Origin: a virus
Length of the DNA stretch: 64,000 nt
Virus record (IMG/VR): IMGVR_UViG_3300042892_004016
Coordinates: 1-64,000 of that record
Reading direction: 5' to 3' (one strand)
A model generated the notes under the pieces. That model did not search any database. It saw only the letters and a program-made list of their open reading frames with translations, and had not been told where the DNA came from. This document shows positions 15,101 through 22,471 of the stretch, one piece after another; the stretch's first letter is position 1, and every line of letters starts with the position of its first letter. Position numbers and translations under genes: made by a program.

Positions 15101-16472
15101 CACTAAATGACCCAGTTATGCTGGGGATAACAACTGCCAGTTGAATTGCAAGTGGAATAGTACCAGTGATCACGGTGTTAGTGGAACTAGTTGCAGTATA
15201 CGCCACCAGATGTGTTCTAATATCATTGGGTGTAGTAATTGTCAATGCGCCTGATGCCTGATTAGTATAAGTTTGATTTACCGATAATTCCGCATTGACT
15301 AAGGTGACTTTTACTAGATCAGTTCCAGACCAATTTAACACGCTGGTTTGTCCAGGATTCACGGTAGATGGAGTAAACGATCCAAAAAATGTTGGATTAA
15401 TATCAGCTGGCTTAGTTACAGTAAGAGTAAATGATTTAGTTACAGTATCCCCAGTGCTACTTGTTGCGGTTACGGTGACGTTGTAGGCTCCAGCAGAGGA
15501 TTGCGCAAGAGTAGCCTGTGTGCCGCCTGTCAGTTTGCTATTAATGCCCAACCCGCTTACCAGTATACTGGTTGCGTTAGTACTAGCCCAAGTGAATGCT
15601 GTTGTTTCTAATGTTGTTACACTGGATTTAGTGAACGATCCTGTTATGGTGGGAATTATTGGGGTAGCTGCTACCACATTTAATTTAAACGTGCCTGTAT
15701 ACGAGGAGGTGCCTGCTAAATTTTTAGCTGTCCAATTTACGGACTGTACTCCCAATGCAGGTGGGGCAGTTATTGCACTAGAGCCTGATAGTGCAGTACT
15801 ATTAATTCCCAAACCACTCAACACTAGAGAAGATGCATTAATTGAATTCCAAGTTAAGGTAGTGACTGTGCCTGGATTAACTGTATATGGGTTGAAGGAA
15901 CCGGTAACATTTGGTATACTGTCAATCGTGATGCTTATACTTTTTGTTGCAATATTTCCTGTGCTGCTAGTTGCAGTAACTACCAGAGTATATATATTAC
16001 CTGATATAGAGGGGGCAGTGACAGTAGCGGAACCAACCAATTGGGTTGAGTTTATGCCCAAGGCTGCACTAACTATAGTGGCGCTGGATGCGTCAGTGAT
16101 AGTCCAACTAAACTTAACAGATGCACCTGGTGCCACAGTTCCGCCTGGCACAGACGAGATAACGATAGATGGGATAATCGCTGTGGTGGACGACACTGTT
16201 ACAGAAATTATTTCAGTAGTAACCTCATTTGTTGAGCTGGTAGCATCCAGCGTGACCAAATACGTTCCCGGTGTTGATGGTGCCAATGCAACAGCTTGTC
16301 CATTAATCAACGAGCTAGTAAATAATCCAGTGATTTTCATTACTGCCACGTCAGTGGAAGTCCAATTTAATGTAATTGGTGTCCCAACTACTACTGCGGT
16401 TGAGGGAGAAACAGTGGCAGTGATAGTGGGAACTATCGCGCCTGTGGGTGGATTAATAATTAATGAGGTCAT
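12159..16472 (-). CDS. Giant Ig-repeat adhesin (1437 aa) with C-terminal DUF4214-like module
   Basis: About 14 tandem Ig-like units of about 85-95 residues fill residues 1 to about 1190, each with a (L/F)(T/S)W(S/T)STNA core, a GSFSP or GSFNP opening and a TATSSTG near the end. Neighbouring units around 13100-13900 are most alike, suggesting recent duplication. The C-terminus carries one module with TRYGLGRAPDYGGLVFW and GYGDFYDRPN, matching two copies in the upstream protein. The ATG overlaps the upstream stop (ATGA), so the two are translationally coupled. The upstream protein ends where its paralogue continues into Ig repeats, so these two genes look like halves of one ancestral adhesin. 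Confidence 0.75.
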   Translation of the reverse strand: MTSLIINPPTGAIVPTITATVSPSTAVVVGTPITLNWTSTDVAVMKITGLFTSSLINGQAVALAPSTPGTYLVTLDATSSTNEVTTEIISVTVSSTTAIIPSIVISSVPGGTVAPGASVKFSWTITDASSATIVSAALGINSTQLVGSATVTAPSISGNIYTLVVTATSSTGNIATKSISITIDSIPNVTGSFNPYTVNPGTVTTLTWNSINASSLVLSGLGINSTALSGSSAITAPPALGVQSVNWTAKNLAGTSSYTGTFKLNVVAATPIIPTITGSFTKSSVTTLETTAFTWASTNATSILVSGLGINSKLTGGTQATLAQSSAGAYNVTVTATSSTGDTVTKSFTLTVTKPADINPTFFGSFTPSTVNPGQTSVLNWSGTDLVKVTLVNAELSVNQTYTNQASGALTITTPNDIRTHLVAYTATSSTNTVITGTIPLAIQLAVVIPSITGSFSVPQPTPNQTTVLTFVPGNAVSVRLVGAELSIDDSYTVVSGTSYTKNVTSPSVPGTYNISMIATSSSGDNRTATASFTVLAVFPTVSASFSALTATPGQVNVLSWTATNAITISIVSTDLSLNLSFGALTGTYSVVAPASIKSYSVTVTATSVTGTTASAAASFTVKAAPIVPTVNGSFSPYSVNPGQLTTLTWNTTNTNLMSVTGDATSSELNGTATVTAPAALGKRTVNYRATSTTNDTVSGTWVYEVVAVTPIIPTLTGSFNPTSVILGQSSTFTWSSTNAILVQYQLADAITNVSTSGSVNVTPSATGTQSIGFRVFSSTGDFINPTFNLSVAAAEPPTVTGSFSPTSITLGEATTFAWSSTNATALTISGLVNSNLLNGARTITPSMTGTQTISYTATSPGNPATSGTFTLQVNAAVVPVTPIVTGSFSPASVTAGQSSTFTWSSTNATNLLLSGAVSSTALNGTTTVTPAAAGTSTVNYTAISSTNTALTGQFDLIAITAPPITPTVSGSFSPASITLGQTTTLTWSSTNATRLTLTGNVTSSQLNGTSSITPTTIGTKTVNYTATSNTGTVITGSFTVSVAAAALITPVVNGSFSPLSITLGQTTTLTWSSTNATTLALSGAVTSSQLNGSSAITPTTTGTKTVNYTATSSTSTTTTGTFAVTVNTVTPIYPTVNEAGTYWSQYSVTPGQQNTLTWKIDNAVSASISGLVTSSAVSGSATITVPTTPGTYSAYMDATSSTGHKLQAGSDGKLPRHTDLVVVAAAALKGSITSPAALSSKQQRQIVITGDATAGTQNYTVTLSTGTVDTTTGSPLTGTIGSNSLTICLKGTNSAGTATLTLSKSGYTNYSGSVAYAANTKYSPYLLTAGFPQESLYTSAKLTTATWIANNLYKGIATAYTTALGTRYGLGRAPDYGGLVFWTNKCVTTYAGNYSGSAFLSDFFAAAGGTDLTNSKTASKTYNPGTGYGDFYDRPN

Positions 16473-18499
16473 AAAGTTATAGTTGTTGTTCCACCTGGGC
16501 CCACTGCGGTGATAGTTTCAACGAATGTTTTGGAACTATTGTACTGAGTGTTTGGACCAATCAGCGGTCTATCGTAGAAATTACCAAAGCCGCCTCCGTT
16601 ATCAAATGGTTTAGTTTGCAGTTTGCTTCTTTCGAAGTCGCCACCGTCACCAATCAAAAAGAAATTATCGATGAATGGTTGACTGGACTCTGGAGTTAAT
16701 ATTTGGGCGCTGGTGCCATTACGAGTAGAAGACAAGCACCAATCCACCCAGTTTGCCAAACCAGCCGCATCAGGCTTTCTGTATAATGCATATCTAGTAT
16801 CACTATTAGTGAGCGTGAAATCCCCGTCGCCTGTATAAAAATTGACTGCTATTTTTTTAGCTAACTCTAGATTCGTTTCAAACTGAGAGAATTCCTGAAC
16901 CCAACCAAATTTGTACGAATACGGGTCAATGCCCCACCAGCCTGAATTAGGTGGTCTAGTGACAAAATTACCAAACGCATCTCCGGGTCTAAAAGCTTTG
17001 CTGGCCTGAAAGCTGCGTTCTGAATCAAGATTACCGCTAATTGCAGTAGCACCCAAGGTGGTTATAAAAAATGTATTGATAAAATGTTGGGAATTCACTG
17101 GGTCTGTGATGTTGTTGGCTGTACAGAACGCAAGCCAGGACTCAATTCCTTCTGGCTCCGGATATCGGTATAATCCATATCTAGTACCGCCTCCAACTCC
17201 AGTGGTGGTAAATGAATCGTTACTCTCAAAAAATTTAGTACCTATCCGCTCAGCTATCCACAGTGGGTCTCCAGGATTGGTACCCACTATATCAAACTCT
17301 TGTGAGAATCCATCACTATAGGTATATCGCTTTGGGCCCAAGTCTTGGTATGGCAGTGATCCATTTACTGGATATTGTGTAGCACCTTTAGTGCCCAATC
17401 TTACGTAAGTGGCGTTCGTTGCAGTCCATGATAAAGTTGCAGATCCAGGAACAGTGATGGGATTAATATCCCAAGTTGCTGTTACCACTGGTGCAGAAAC
17501 AACTAAATCTATCCCAGTCATTACAGTACCCACTACTGTGGGTGTTCCCCAAGTATTGGTCAAGTAAGTTGTAGCAGGTGGAGTGACGGTTACATTGACC
17601 GCAGTGCCTGCAGAGGGGAACGTGCCGTCAGTTGCAAAGCCCTCAGGAATTCTGTCCCACTTGGTAGTAATGGTAATTATATTTCCATTATCACCAAATA
17701 ATCCACGTGTACCATTAGATTTTACACGTACACTAATCTGCCCAACAGTTGCAACTGTTGGATCCGGTAATGTAGTGCTTTTCTTAAATACTTCCAGCTC
17801 AGTTGTGGAGAGCGCACGATAACCCGCTGAAGATTGTATAGAGGAGGAACCACCGGTTCCTCCCACTTGGGTAATGCCGTCAAACGTTGAGCCGGCAATG
17901 CTGACACTGCCGCTGCTGGGGGCGCTCAAAACTATTTTACCCGTGGCCACTGCCAATGCATTCCACAAATTATCCGACGCATTGCCAGCTGGGTGTACAA
18001 AGTTCAATGCAATTTGTCCGCCTGCATTGAAGAAATATCTGGCTGCATCGCCGGTAACAAAGGTGATCACGTGAGTAAATCCTGCATGGTTATACCATGA
18101 ACTGGACTTTACTGTTGGTGTAGTTGTGCTGGCGCCCTGTGCAATTGCATTACCACTGTTAGCATAAATTGTAGCGAGATTATTTTCAAAAATTGAAGTT
18201 ACTGGTGAAGTGGTTACTGTAGCTGATATGGGATTGCCTGAGGCGGTAACCGTTACCGGGGTGATAGTTGTCCCTTGATGTTTGGCTAGGTTACTAATTT
18301 TATTTATTAATGCGTTCCACTGTGCTGCTGAAACTCTGTTACCAACTGCCACTGGAGCCACAGCAATTTGACCATACCCATATTGCTTGATCCCAGTGTT
18401 GTTAACTGTGTTGAGGGTATTGGCCACCACACTGCTGGCTGCACCAACATATGTATTATAGTCCGATGCTTCTATTAAGCCGTATTGCGTGTAGGACAT
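16469..18499 (-). CDS. Tail fibre/adhesin base protein (676 aa) with two DUF4214-like modules
   Basis: The N-terminal about 310 residues are paralogous to those of the 1247-aa protein (FTHVITFVTGDAARYFFN, VRVKSNGTRGL). One Ig-like unit follows (LSWTATNATYVRLG), interrupted near YSDGF by two modules of about 110 residues, each with an (A/G)LYR-P-(A/P)-G(I/L)-W core (TRYGLYRYPEPEGIESW, TRYALYRKPDAAGLANW) and ending FGNFVTRPP or FGNFYDRPL. The Ig unit then resumes as FVETITAVGPGGTTT, as in the paralogue without the insertion. The modules resemble DUF4214, seen in surface-layer and adhesin proteins. It probably connects the adhesin to the tail. Confidence 0.65.
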   Translation of the reverse strand: MSYTQYGLIEASDYNTYVGAASSVVANTLNTVNNTGIKQYGYGQIAVAPVAVGNRVSAAQWNALINKISNLAKHQGTTITPVTVTASGNPISATVTTSPVTSIFENNLATIYANSGNAIAQGASTTTPTVKSSSWYNHAGFTHVITFVTGDAARYFFNAGGQIALNFVHPAGNASDNLWNALAVATGKIVLSAPSSGSVSIAGSTFDGITQVGGTGGSSSIQSSAGYRALSTTELEVFKKSTTLPDPTVATVGQISVRVKSNGTRGLFGDNGNIITITTKWDRIPEGFATDGTFPSAGTAVNVTVTPPATTYLTNTWGTPTVVGTVMTGIDLVVSAPVVTATWDINPITVPGSATLSWTATNATYVRLGTKGATQYPVNGSLPYQDLGPKRYTYSDGFSQEFDIVGTNPGDPLWIAERIGTKFFESNDSFTTTGVGGGTRYGLYRYPEPEGIESWLAFCTANNITDPVNSQHFINTFFITTLGATAISGNLDSERSFQASKAFRPGDAFGNFVTRPPNSGWWGIDPYSYKFGWVQEFSQFETNLELAKKIAVNFYTGDGDFTLTNSDTRYALYRKPDAAGLANWVDWCLSSTRNGTSAQILTPESSQPFIDNFFLIGDGGDFERSKLQTKPFDNGGGFGNFYDRPLIGPNTQYNSSKTFVETITAVGPGGTTTITL

Positions 18500-18512
18500 G
18501 AATCCATACCTC

Positions 18513-19727
18513 TTATCTTATTATAACAATTGCTTCAACTGTACCTGGACCACTAGTTGTTTTTGTAGTTAAGCTCCGACCAATAGTATTAAATGCAGTT
18601 ATCTCTAGTTTAGTAGCGGCGCGGGCAAATCCTTTGCCAGCACTGACTAAACGATCACCTTTTTTAACTTGACCATGTACTTTAACTTGCACTCTACCAC
18701 TGATAGCCACTGGAGGATGAGTTGCATCTTCGCCAGCACCTGAATTCATCAAGTAGGCAGCAGTGTTGCTTACTACTCCAAACACAGTGTCACTTAACTC
18801 ATCTACCACAGCAGTAATTTCTTTATCTCCACCTAATTCAACAACTGTACCTGGCTCATATGCACTGTCAGCTTCAAATCGTTCGGCCAAGTCAGCATAA
18901 GTTGCATTTAGTCTTGCTCCAGTACCTAGTGTCCAGAGACCGTTGATGATGCCACCACCAGCTAATTCATTAGTGGTAACTTTGGCTGGTGCAATATTTC
19001 CGGTAAATTGAGTTACACTGTTTGAGCCAGTCAAATAATCATATACACTGCTGTTGGTGTATGTTCCCACTGGGTTAAACGGAGATCCGTCTGCGTACAT
19101 ATAGTTGTCGCATTTAATACCATTTATGCTGGTTGAATTGAATGTAATATTGCCTGTTTCTACGCGAAGTGAATCGCCTGCAGGGTTACCATACACTGCC
19201 CAGTCACCAGTAATAGACCCGGTAGTAGTATCATTGCCTGTTGTTATTAGTTGTGTGGTTAGTGTAGTAACGTTACCAGTAGTAATAGTTGCATTAAGTG
19301 CAGTTAATTGTGCATTGGCTGTTATCAGGCGGGCAAAAATAACATCGCTGTCCAATTGATTGGCCACGCTGATATTATTTGCGTTAATGTTTCCAGTAAC
19401 CACTAGATCAGCAAAAGTGGTTGCGCCTGATACACTTGATGTTGCTGCTAGTGTAATCCATTGAGCCTGGTTGACTACTCCATCTTGTGGACAAATATTT
19501 AATGTCTCGGTAGCAGTGTTAAACCACAACTGACCTCTTAGTGAGTTTGACGGTGGGCTGCTGCTAGCAAAGCTCTCTAGCTGTCTGACAAAATTAGTGT
19601 CAATCACGTTACCGTAACCTGCAAAGCTTCTACCTGGCAGTCCTAAACTGGTACTGGTAGTGTCGATGGTTCCATCTTGTACTGTTGTCAGTGTAGTACC
19701 ATCACTTCTTTTAATTGTATATGCCAT
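18513..19727 (-). CDS. Tail fibre protein with Peptidase_G2-like C-terminal domain
   Basis: 404 residues. The N-terminus (YTIKRSDGTTLTTVQDG, LPGRSFAGYG, NFVRQLESFA, GQLWFNT) is the attachment-type domain common in marine T4-like fibres. The middle is low-complexity Thr/Asn-rich beta (ITTGNVTTLTTQLITTG). The last about 130 residues (NATYADLAERFEADSAYEPG, VVELGG, VAISGRVQVKV, GDRLV) match the Peptidase_G2/IMC-like chaperone domain that trimerises tail spikes and may cut itself off after folding. A GGAG ribosome site precedes the ATG. Confidence 0.7.
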   Translation of the reverse strand: MAYTIKRSDGTTLTTVQDGTIDTTSTSLGLPGRSFAGYGNVIDTNFVRQLESFASSSPPSNSLRGQLWFNTATETLNICPQDGVVNQAQWITLAATSSVSGATTFADLVVTGNINANNISVANQLDSDVIFARLITANAQLTALNATITTGNVTTLTTQLITTGNDTTTGSITGDWAVYGNPAGDSLRVETGNITFNSTSINGIKCDNYMYADGSPFNPVGTYTNSSVYDYLTGSNSVTQFTGNIAPAKVTTNELAGGGIINGLWTLGTGARLNATYADLAERFEADSAYEPGTVVELGGDKEITAVVDELSDTVFGVVSNTAAYLMNSGAGEDATHPPVAISGRVQVKVHGQVKKGDRLVSAGKGFARAATKLEITAFNTIGRSLTTKTTSGPGTVEAIVIIR

Positions 19728-19746
19728 TTACTTACTCCGTTTGTTT

Positions 19747-20367
19747 TTAAATAGTTACCACGTTAGTTAAACTTTGAATTCTAACTGTATAGTCTACTTG
19801 AATTTGTCTGTTTAAGCTCTTTTGTACTGGATGAAAAATCACATGAGTCAACAATCTAGTTTGCTCATTTCCTGCTAAGTCTGTGCCGTATCCTGCCAAT
19901 AGTCCCATCTCATCAAATGTATAAGCTGAGTCAATCTGAGTTCCATTGTCAAATGCGGTCTGTCCTGATGGTTCGCCAAAGTCTAGCAAACATTGCACCA
20001 GTATGTCAGTGTACACTTTGCCCGCAGTATGAGAAACAACCATTTTGTTTCTGGCAGGATCAGTGTTTAGTATGTTGGTGTCATCAACAATCTTGCTGTA
20101 AGTCTGACCATACAGTGAAGCATTCTGCCCAACTGTGTTAGTGGGCAAGTAAGTGATAATTCCGGTGTCATCTACGCTGCTGCCGCCATTGCCAAAAGCC
20201 ATGCGGAATATGCTGCCGTAGCCACGGTTGCTTAATGTGTCAGCAATGGCTTCACTTATGTTCTCGTAGTGTATGGCGTTTTTCTTATCCACAAGCACTT
20301 CACCTGTGTTGGGATCGGTAATCTTGACGAATCCCTCTATTTTTAGGGTGTGGGTTATTGTTGACAT
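19747..20367 (-). CDS. Conserved structural protein, likely fibre/baseplate connector (206 aa)
   Basis: Compact beta-rich protein typical of the fibre cluster of marine T4-like phages; no precise T4 counterpart recognised. Its start contains FVKITDPNTGEVLVDKKNAI, which matches the end of the 48-aa protein encoded immediately upstream. It also has RMAFGNGGSSVDDTG and a C-terminal VDYTVRIQSLT strand. Start codon overlaps the upstream stop by one base (TAATG). Confidence 0.6.
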   Translation of the reverse strand: MSTITHTLKIEGFVKITDPNTGEVLVDKKNAIHYENISEAIADTLSNRGYGSIFRMAFGNGGSSVDDTGIITYLPTNTVGQNASLYGQTYSKIVDDTNILNTDPARNKMVVSHTAGKVYTDILVQCLLDFGEPSGQTAFDNGTQIDSAYTFDEMGLLAGYGTDLAGNEQTRLLTHVIFHPVQKSLNRQIQVDYTVRIQSLTNVVTI

Positions 20368-20513
20368 TAATTATCGCCTCGTTGTTGAACTAATACTTCT
20401 TCTGTATTAGGATCAAAAATCTTAATTGAAGAACTGAAATAAAACCCACCCTTTTCGTCAGGTTTGCTGGGTTTTTCTGCAGATTGCTCTAAGTTTTCTA
20501 TACTTTCGTTCAT
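20367..20513 (-). CDS. 48-aa small structural protein
   Basis: Begins 7 bases after a GATAAATA late box (20521-20528) and ends in a TAATG overlap with the next gene. The C-terminal half, GFYFSSSIKIFDPNTEEVLV, repeats the (V/I)KI-DPNT-EVLV motif of the 206-aa protein downstream, so the two probably share an ancestor or a binding surface. The first 20 residues are polar and charged. Function unknown; structural role is inferred from position. Confidence 0.6.
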   Translation of the reverse strand: MNESIENLEQSAEKPSKPDEKGGFYFSSSIKIFDPNTEEVLVQQRGDN

Positions 20514-20520
20514 AATCTAT

Positions 20521-20528
20521 TATTTATC
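20521..20528 (-). promoter_or_regulatory. Candidate late promoter box (GATAAATA)
   Basis: Minus strand, 7 nt before the ATG of the 48-aa gene, in the short gap after the 646-aa gene. It could start a separate late transcript for the fibre genes. Confidence 0.45.
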
Positions 20529-20530
20529 AT

Positions 20531-22471
20531 TTATTTTGTGCCGGTTTGCAAGAATATTGCAGGGATGCTGTCGCTGATCTGCAGTGGATCGCCCGAAACG
20601 GGGTTGTATGTTTCACTGTTCCAAGTTCTGTCGTAGTAGAAATTGAACAGAGTATTGGTTGGGCTTATCGCATACACAGTGTCATATGTGGCATGCAGCG
20701 GCAAGACCCCAGTTCCGCCGATTCCTCTGGTCAGGCCGCTGATAGAATTATCCTGATAATTTACCTGCTTGTAGCGTATTTTTTCACCATTTATATTTAC
20801 TATGTCACCCAGTCTTAGAGTCACTACGATACTATCGCCCTCAGCCACATTGCTGTTCAGTATCAGCTGGGGTTTTGCATTTTCTGTAGTTAATACAAAA
20901 TCAGTACCGGCCAGCTCGGTGATTGAAGTGATATTGTATACCGTAACTTGCTTGATTGATTGTATGTCGTATTTGAGCAGTACATACAACGTGGTTCCAC
21001 TTGACAACACTGTTAGAGTATCTTCTACAATATCAACTACGTTTCCTATATTGTTTACATACATTGTGTCGTCTAACAACTGCAGTGGTTGCTCTAACCA
21101 AGTTTTAGTATTAGTATTGGCTCTGTAGATAACTTGCTCGCCGTTATTGTCAACCTCATTCACATATACCAGTTGATTTGGGGTGGCGGCTGACACCTGA
21201 CTGGTGACCGTTACTACATCTCCAACATTAATAGGGGCGATTATGTTCAAATAGTTATTGGCATTCAACCTTAGCTGGTCGCTGCTAACTACTTTGCCAC
21301 CCACTGCACTGTTGGACACAGTAACATGAAGTCTAGTGACATCAGTTAATGTCAGATCGGGTTGATTAATTTGATGAGTGTTGCTGGTTTCCCAAATGAA
21401 TCCACCTGAGGTGTAGGGAGTCACTAATGCGCTACGAACTATTTTGGTAATTCCGGCGTTGAGATATAACGATACCACGTAGTAAGTTGTTCCATCTTCA
21501 ACAATTGATATTTCATTTCGTATGAAGTATGAATTATTATTTAATTGTATGGATCCAAGTATACCATCTAGCGAAACTTCATCTCCGTCAGTGAACCCCA
21601 ATGATTCTAGAGTGTAGATCCAAACACTTACTTTCTCGGTGTTTATGAAATAGATGGGAACTACTCGCATGTCAGTGCGTTGTTCGGTTAACAGATATTG
21701 CTGAGCAGTATCGTTAAATGTTGTTATACTAACTAGATCATCTTCGGTTAGACTCGTTGCAACAGATAGCGTACTGGTCAACGTATCTATTGTGTAATCT
21801 CCTGCTAGGCCATTCAACCTGTATCCATTAGCCTCTACAATAGCGTTAGTTGCATTCGTGGCATCTATATAATTAGTTAATGTAAAATCTGCGGTTATTC
21901 CATCGTACACAAACACCTGTGATTCTGGTATGCTGTAATTGATATTTTCAGTCGAACTACCAAAAACTACAAAACTCAAATAATCCACAGTGGTATCGTA
22001 TACTCTAGTAAACAACAGTTTGGTAGTACCTGTGCCAGTAGATGCCAGATAATAGTCTGTGTTAAACACCAGCTTGATCCCATTATGATATACCGCTGGA
22101 TCAGCAGCCGTATCAGAATTGAATGCGTATCCCAGATGTATCTCACTATTACCAGTTACTGGATCTACTCGCAGTGCCATGTCATGAGAATTTGATCTGA
22201 CCAGTTGATTGCCGTTGCCAAATTCATAAACATCAAGATGAATTTCTTCGTCCGTGGTTAATTCTGTACCAACTAATTCAATAGTCTTGTCTACCCAATT
22301 CACAGTATACATTGTTGGGTTAGCTGCGCTAGTGTCCACTATGTCACCCAACTCAGAATCTAAATTCTGTTGGTATATTCTCTTACCAAATCCAGTTAGT
22401 GTGTCCATTATGAACACCGCCAACTGTGCTGGACTTTCAGTAACACTACTGAAATCTATTACATTACCCAT
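20531..22471 (-). CDS. Baseplate/tail structural protein (646 aa), gp8 position
   Basis: Beta-rich protein directly after the giant gene, with an 8-bp overlap. The N-terminus (AVFIMDTLTGFGKRIYQQNL) and the C-terminal motif GEKIRYKQVN...LTRGIGGTG are typical of virion proteins; a related GDEQISYASV..ITRGVNNTE stretch exists in the giant protein, so the two share a domain. In T4 gene order this position is gene 8 (wedge), but I see no specific gp8 signature and its length is twice that of gp8. Called structural from position and shared motif. Confidence 0.55.
   Translation of the reverse strand: MGNVIDFSSVTESPAQLAVFIMDTLTGFGKRIYQQNLDSELGDIVDTSAANPTMYTVNWVDKTIELVGTELTTDEEIHLDVYEFGNGNQLVRSNSHDMALRVDPVTGNSEIHLGYAFNSDTAADPAVYHNGIKLVFNTDYYLASTGTGTTKLLFTRVYDTTVDYLSFVVFGSSTENINYSIPESQVFVYDGITADFTLTNYIDATNATNAIVEANGYRLNGLAGDYTIDTLTSTLSVATSLTEDDLVSITTFNDTAQQYLLTEQRTDMRVVPIYFINTEKVSVWIYTLESLGFTDGDEVSLDGILGSIQLNNNSYFIRNEISIVEDGTTYYVVSLYLNAGITKIVRSALVTPYTSGGFIWETSNTHQINQPDLTLTDVTRLHVTVSNSAVGGKVVSSDQLRLNANNYLNIIAPINVGDVVTVTSQVSAATPNQLVYVNEVDNNGEQVIYRANTNTKTWLEQPLQLLDDTMYVNNIGNVVDIVEDTLTVLSSGTTLYVLLKYDIQSIKQVTVYNITSITELAGTDFVLTTENAKPQLILNSNVAEGDSIVVTLRLGDIVNINGEKIRYKQVNYQDNSISGLTRGIGGTGVLPLHATYDTVYAISPTNTLFNFYYDRTWNSETYNPVSGDPLQISDSIPAIFLQTGTK

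Noticed and set aside
16460-16475. Programmed -1 frameshift joining the two adhesin genes
   Set aside because: The junction has no slippery heptamer; an ATGA overlap explains coupling more simply.
15520-16482. A 320-aa plus-strand ORF
   Set aside because: Antisense to the Ig-repeat gene; its content mirrors the repeats and it has no recognisable domain or ribosome site.
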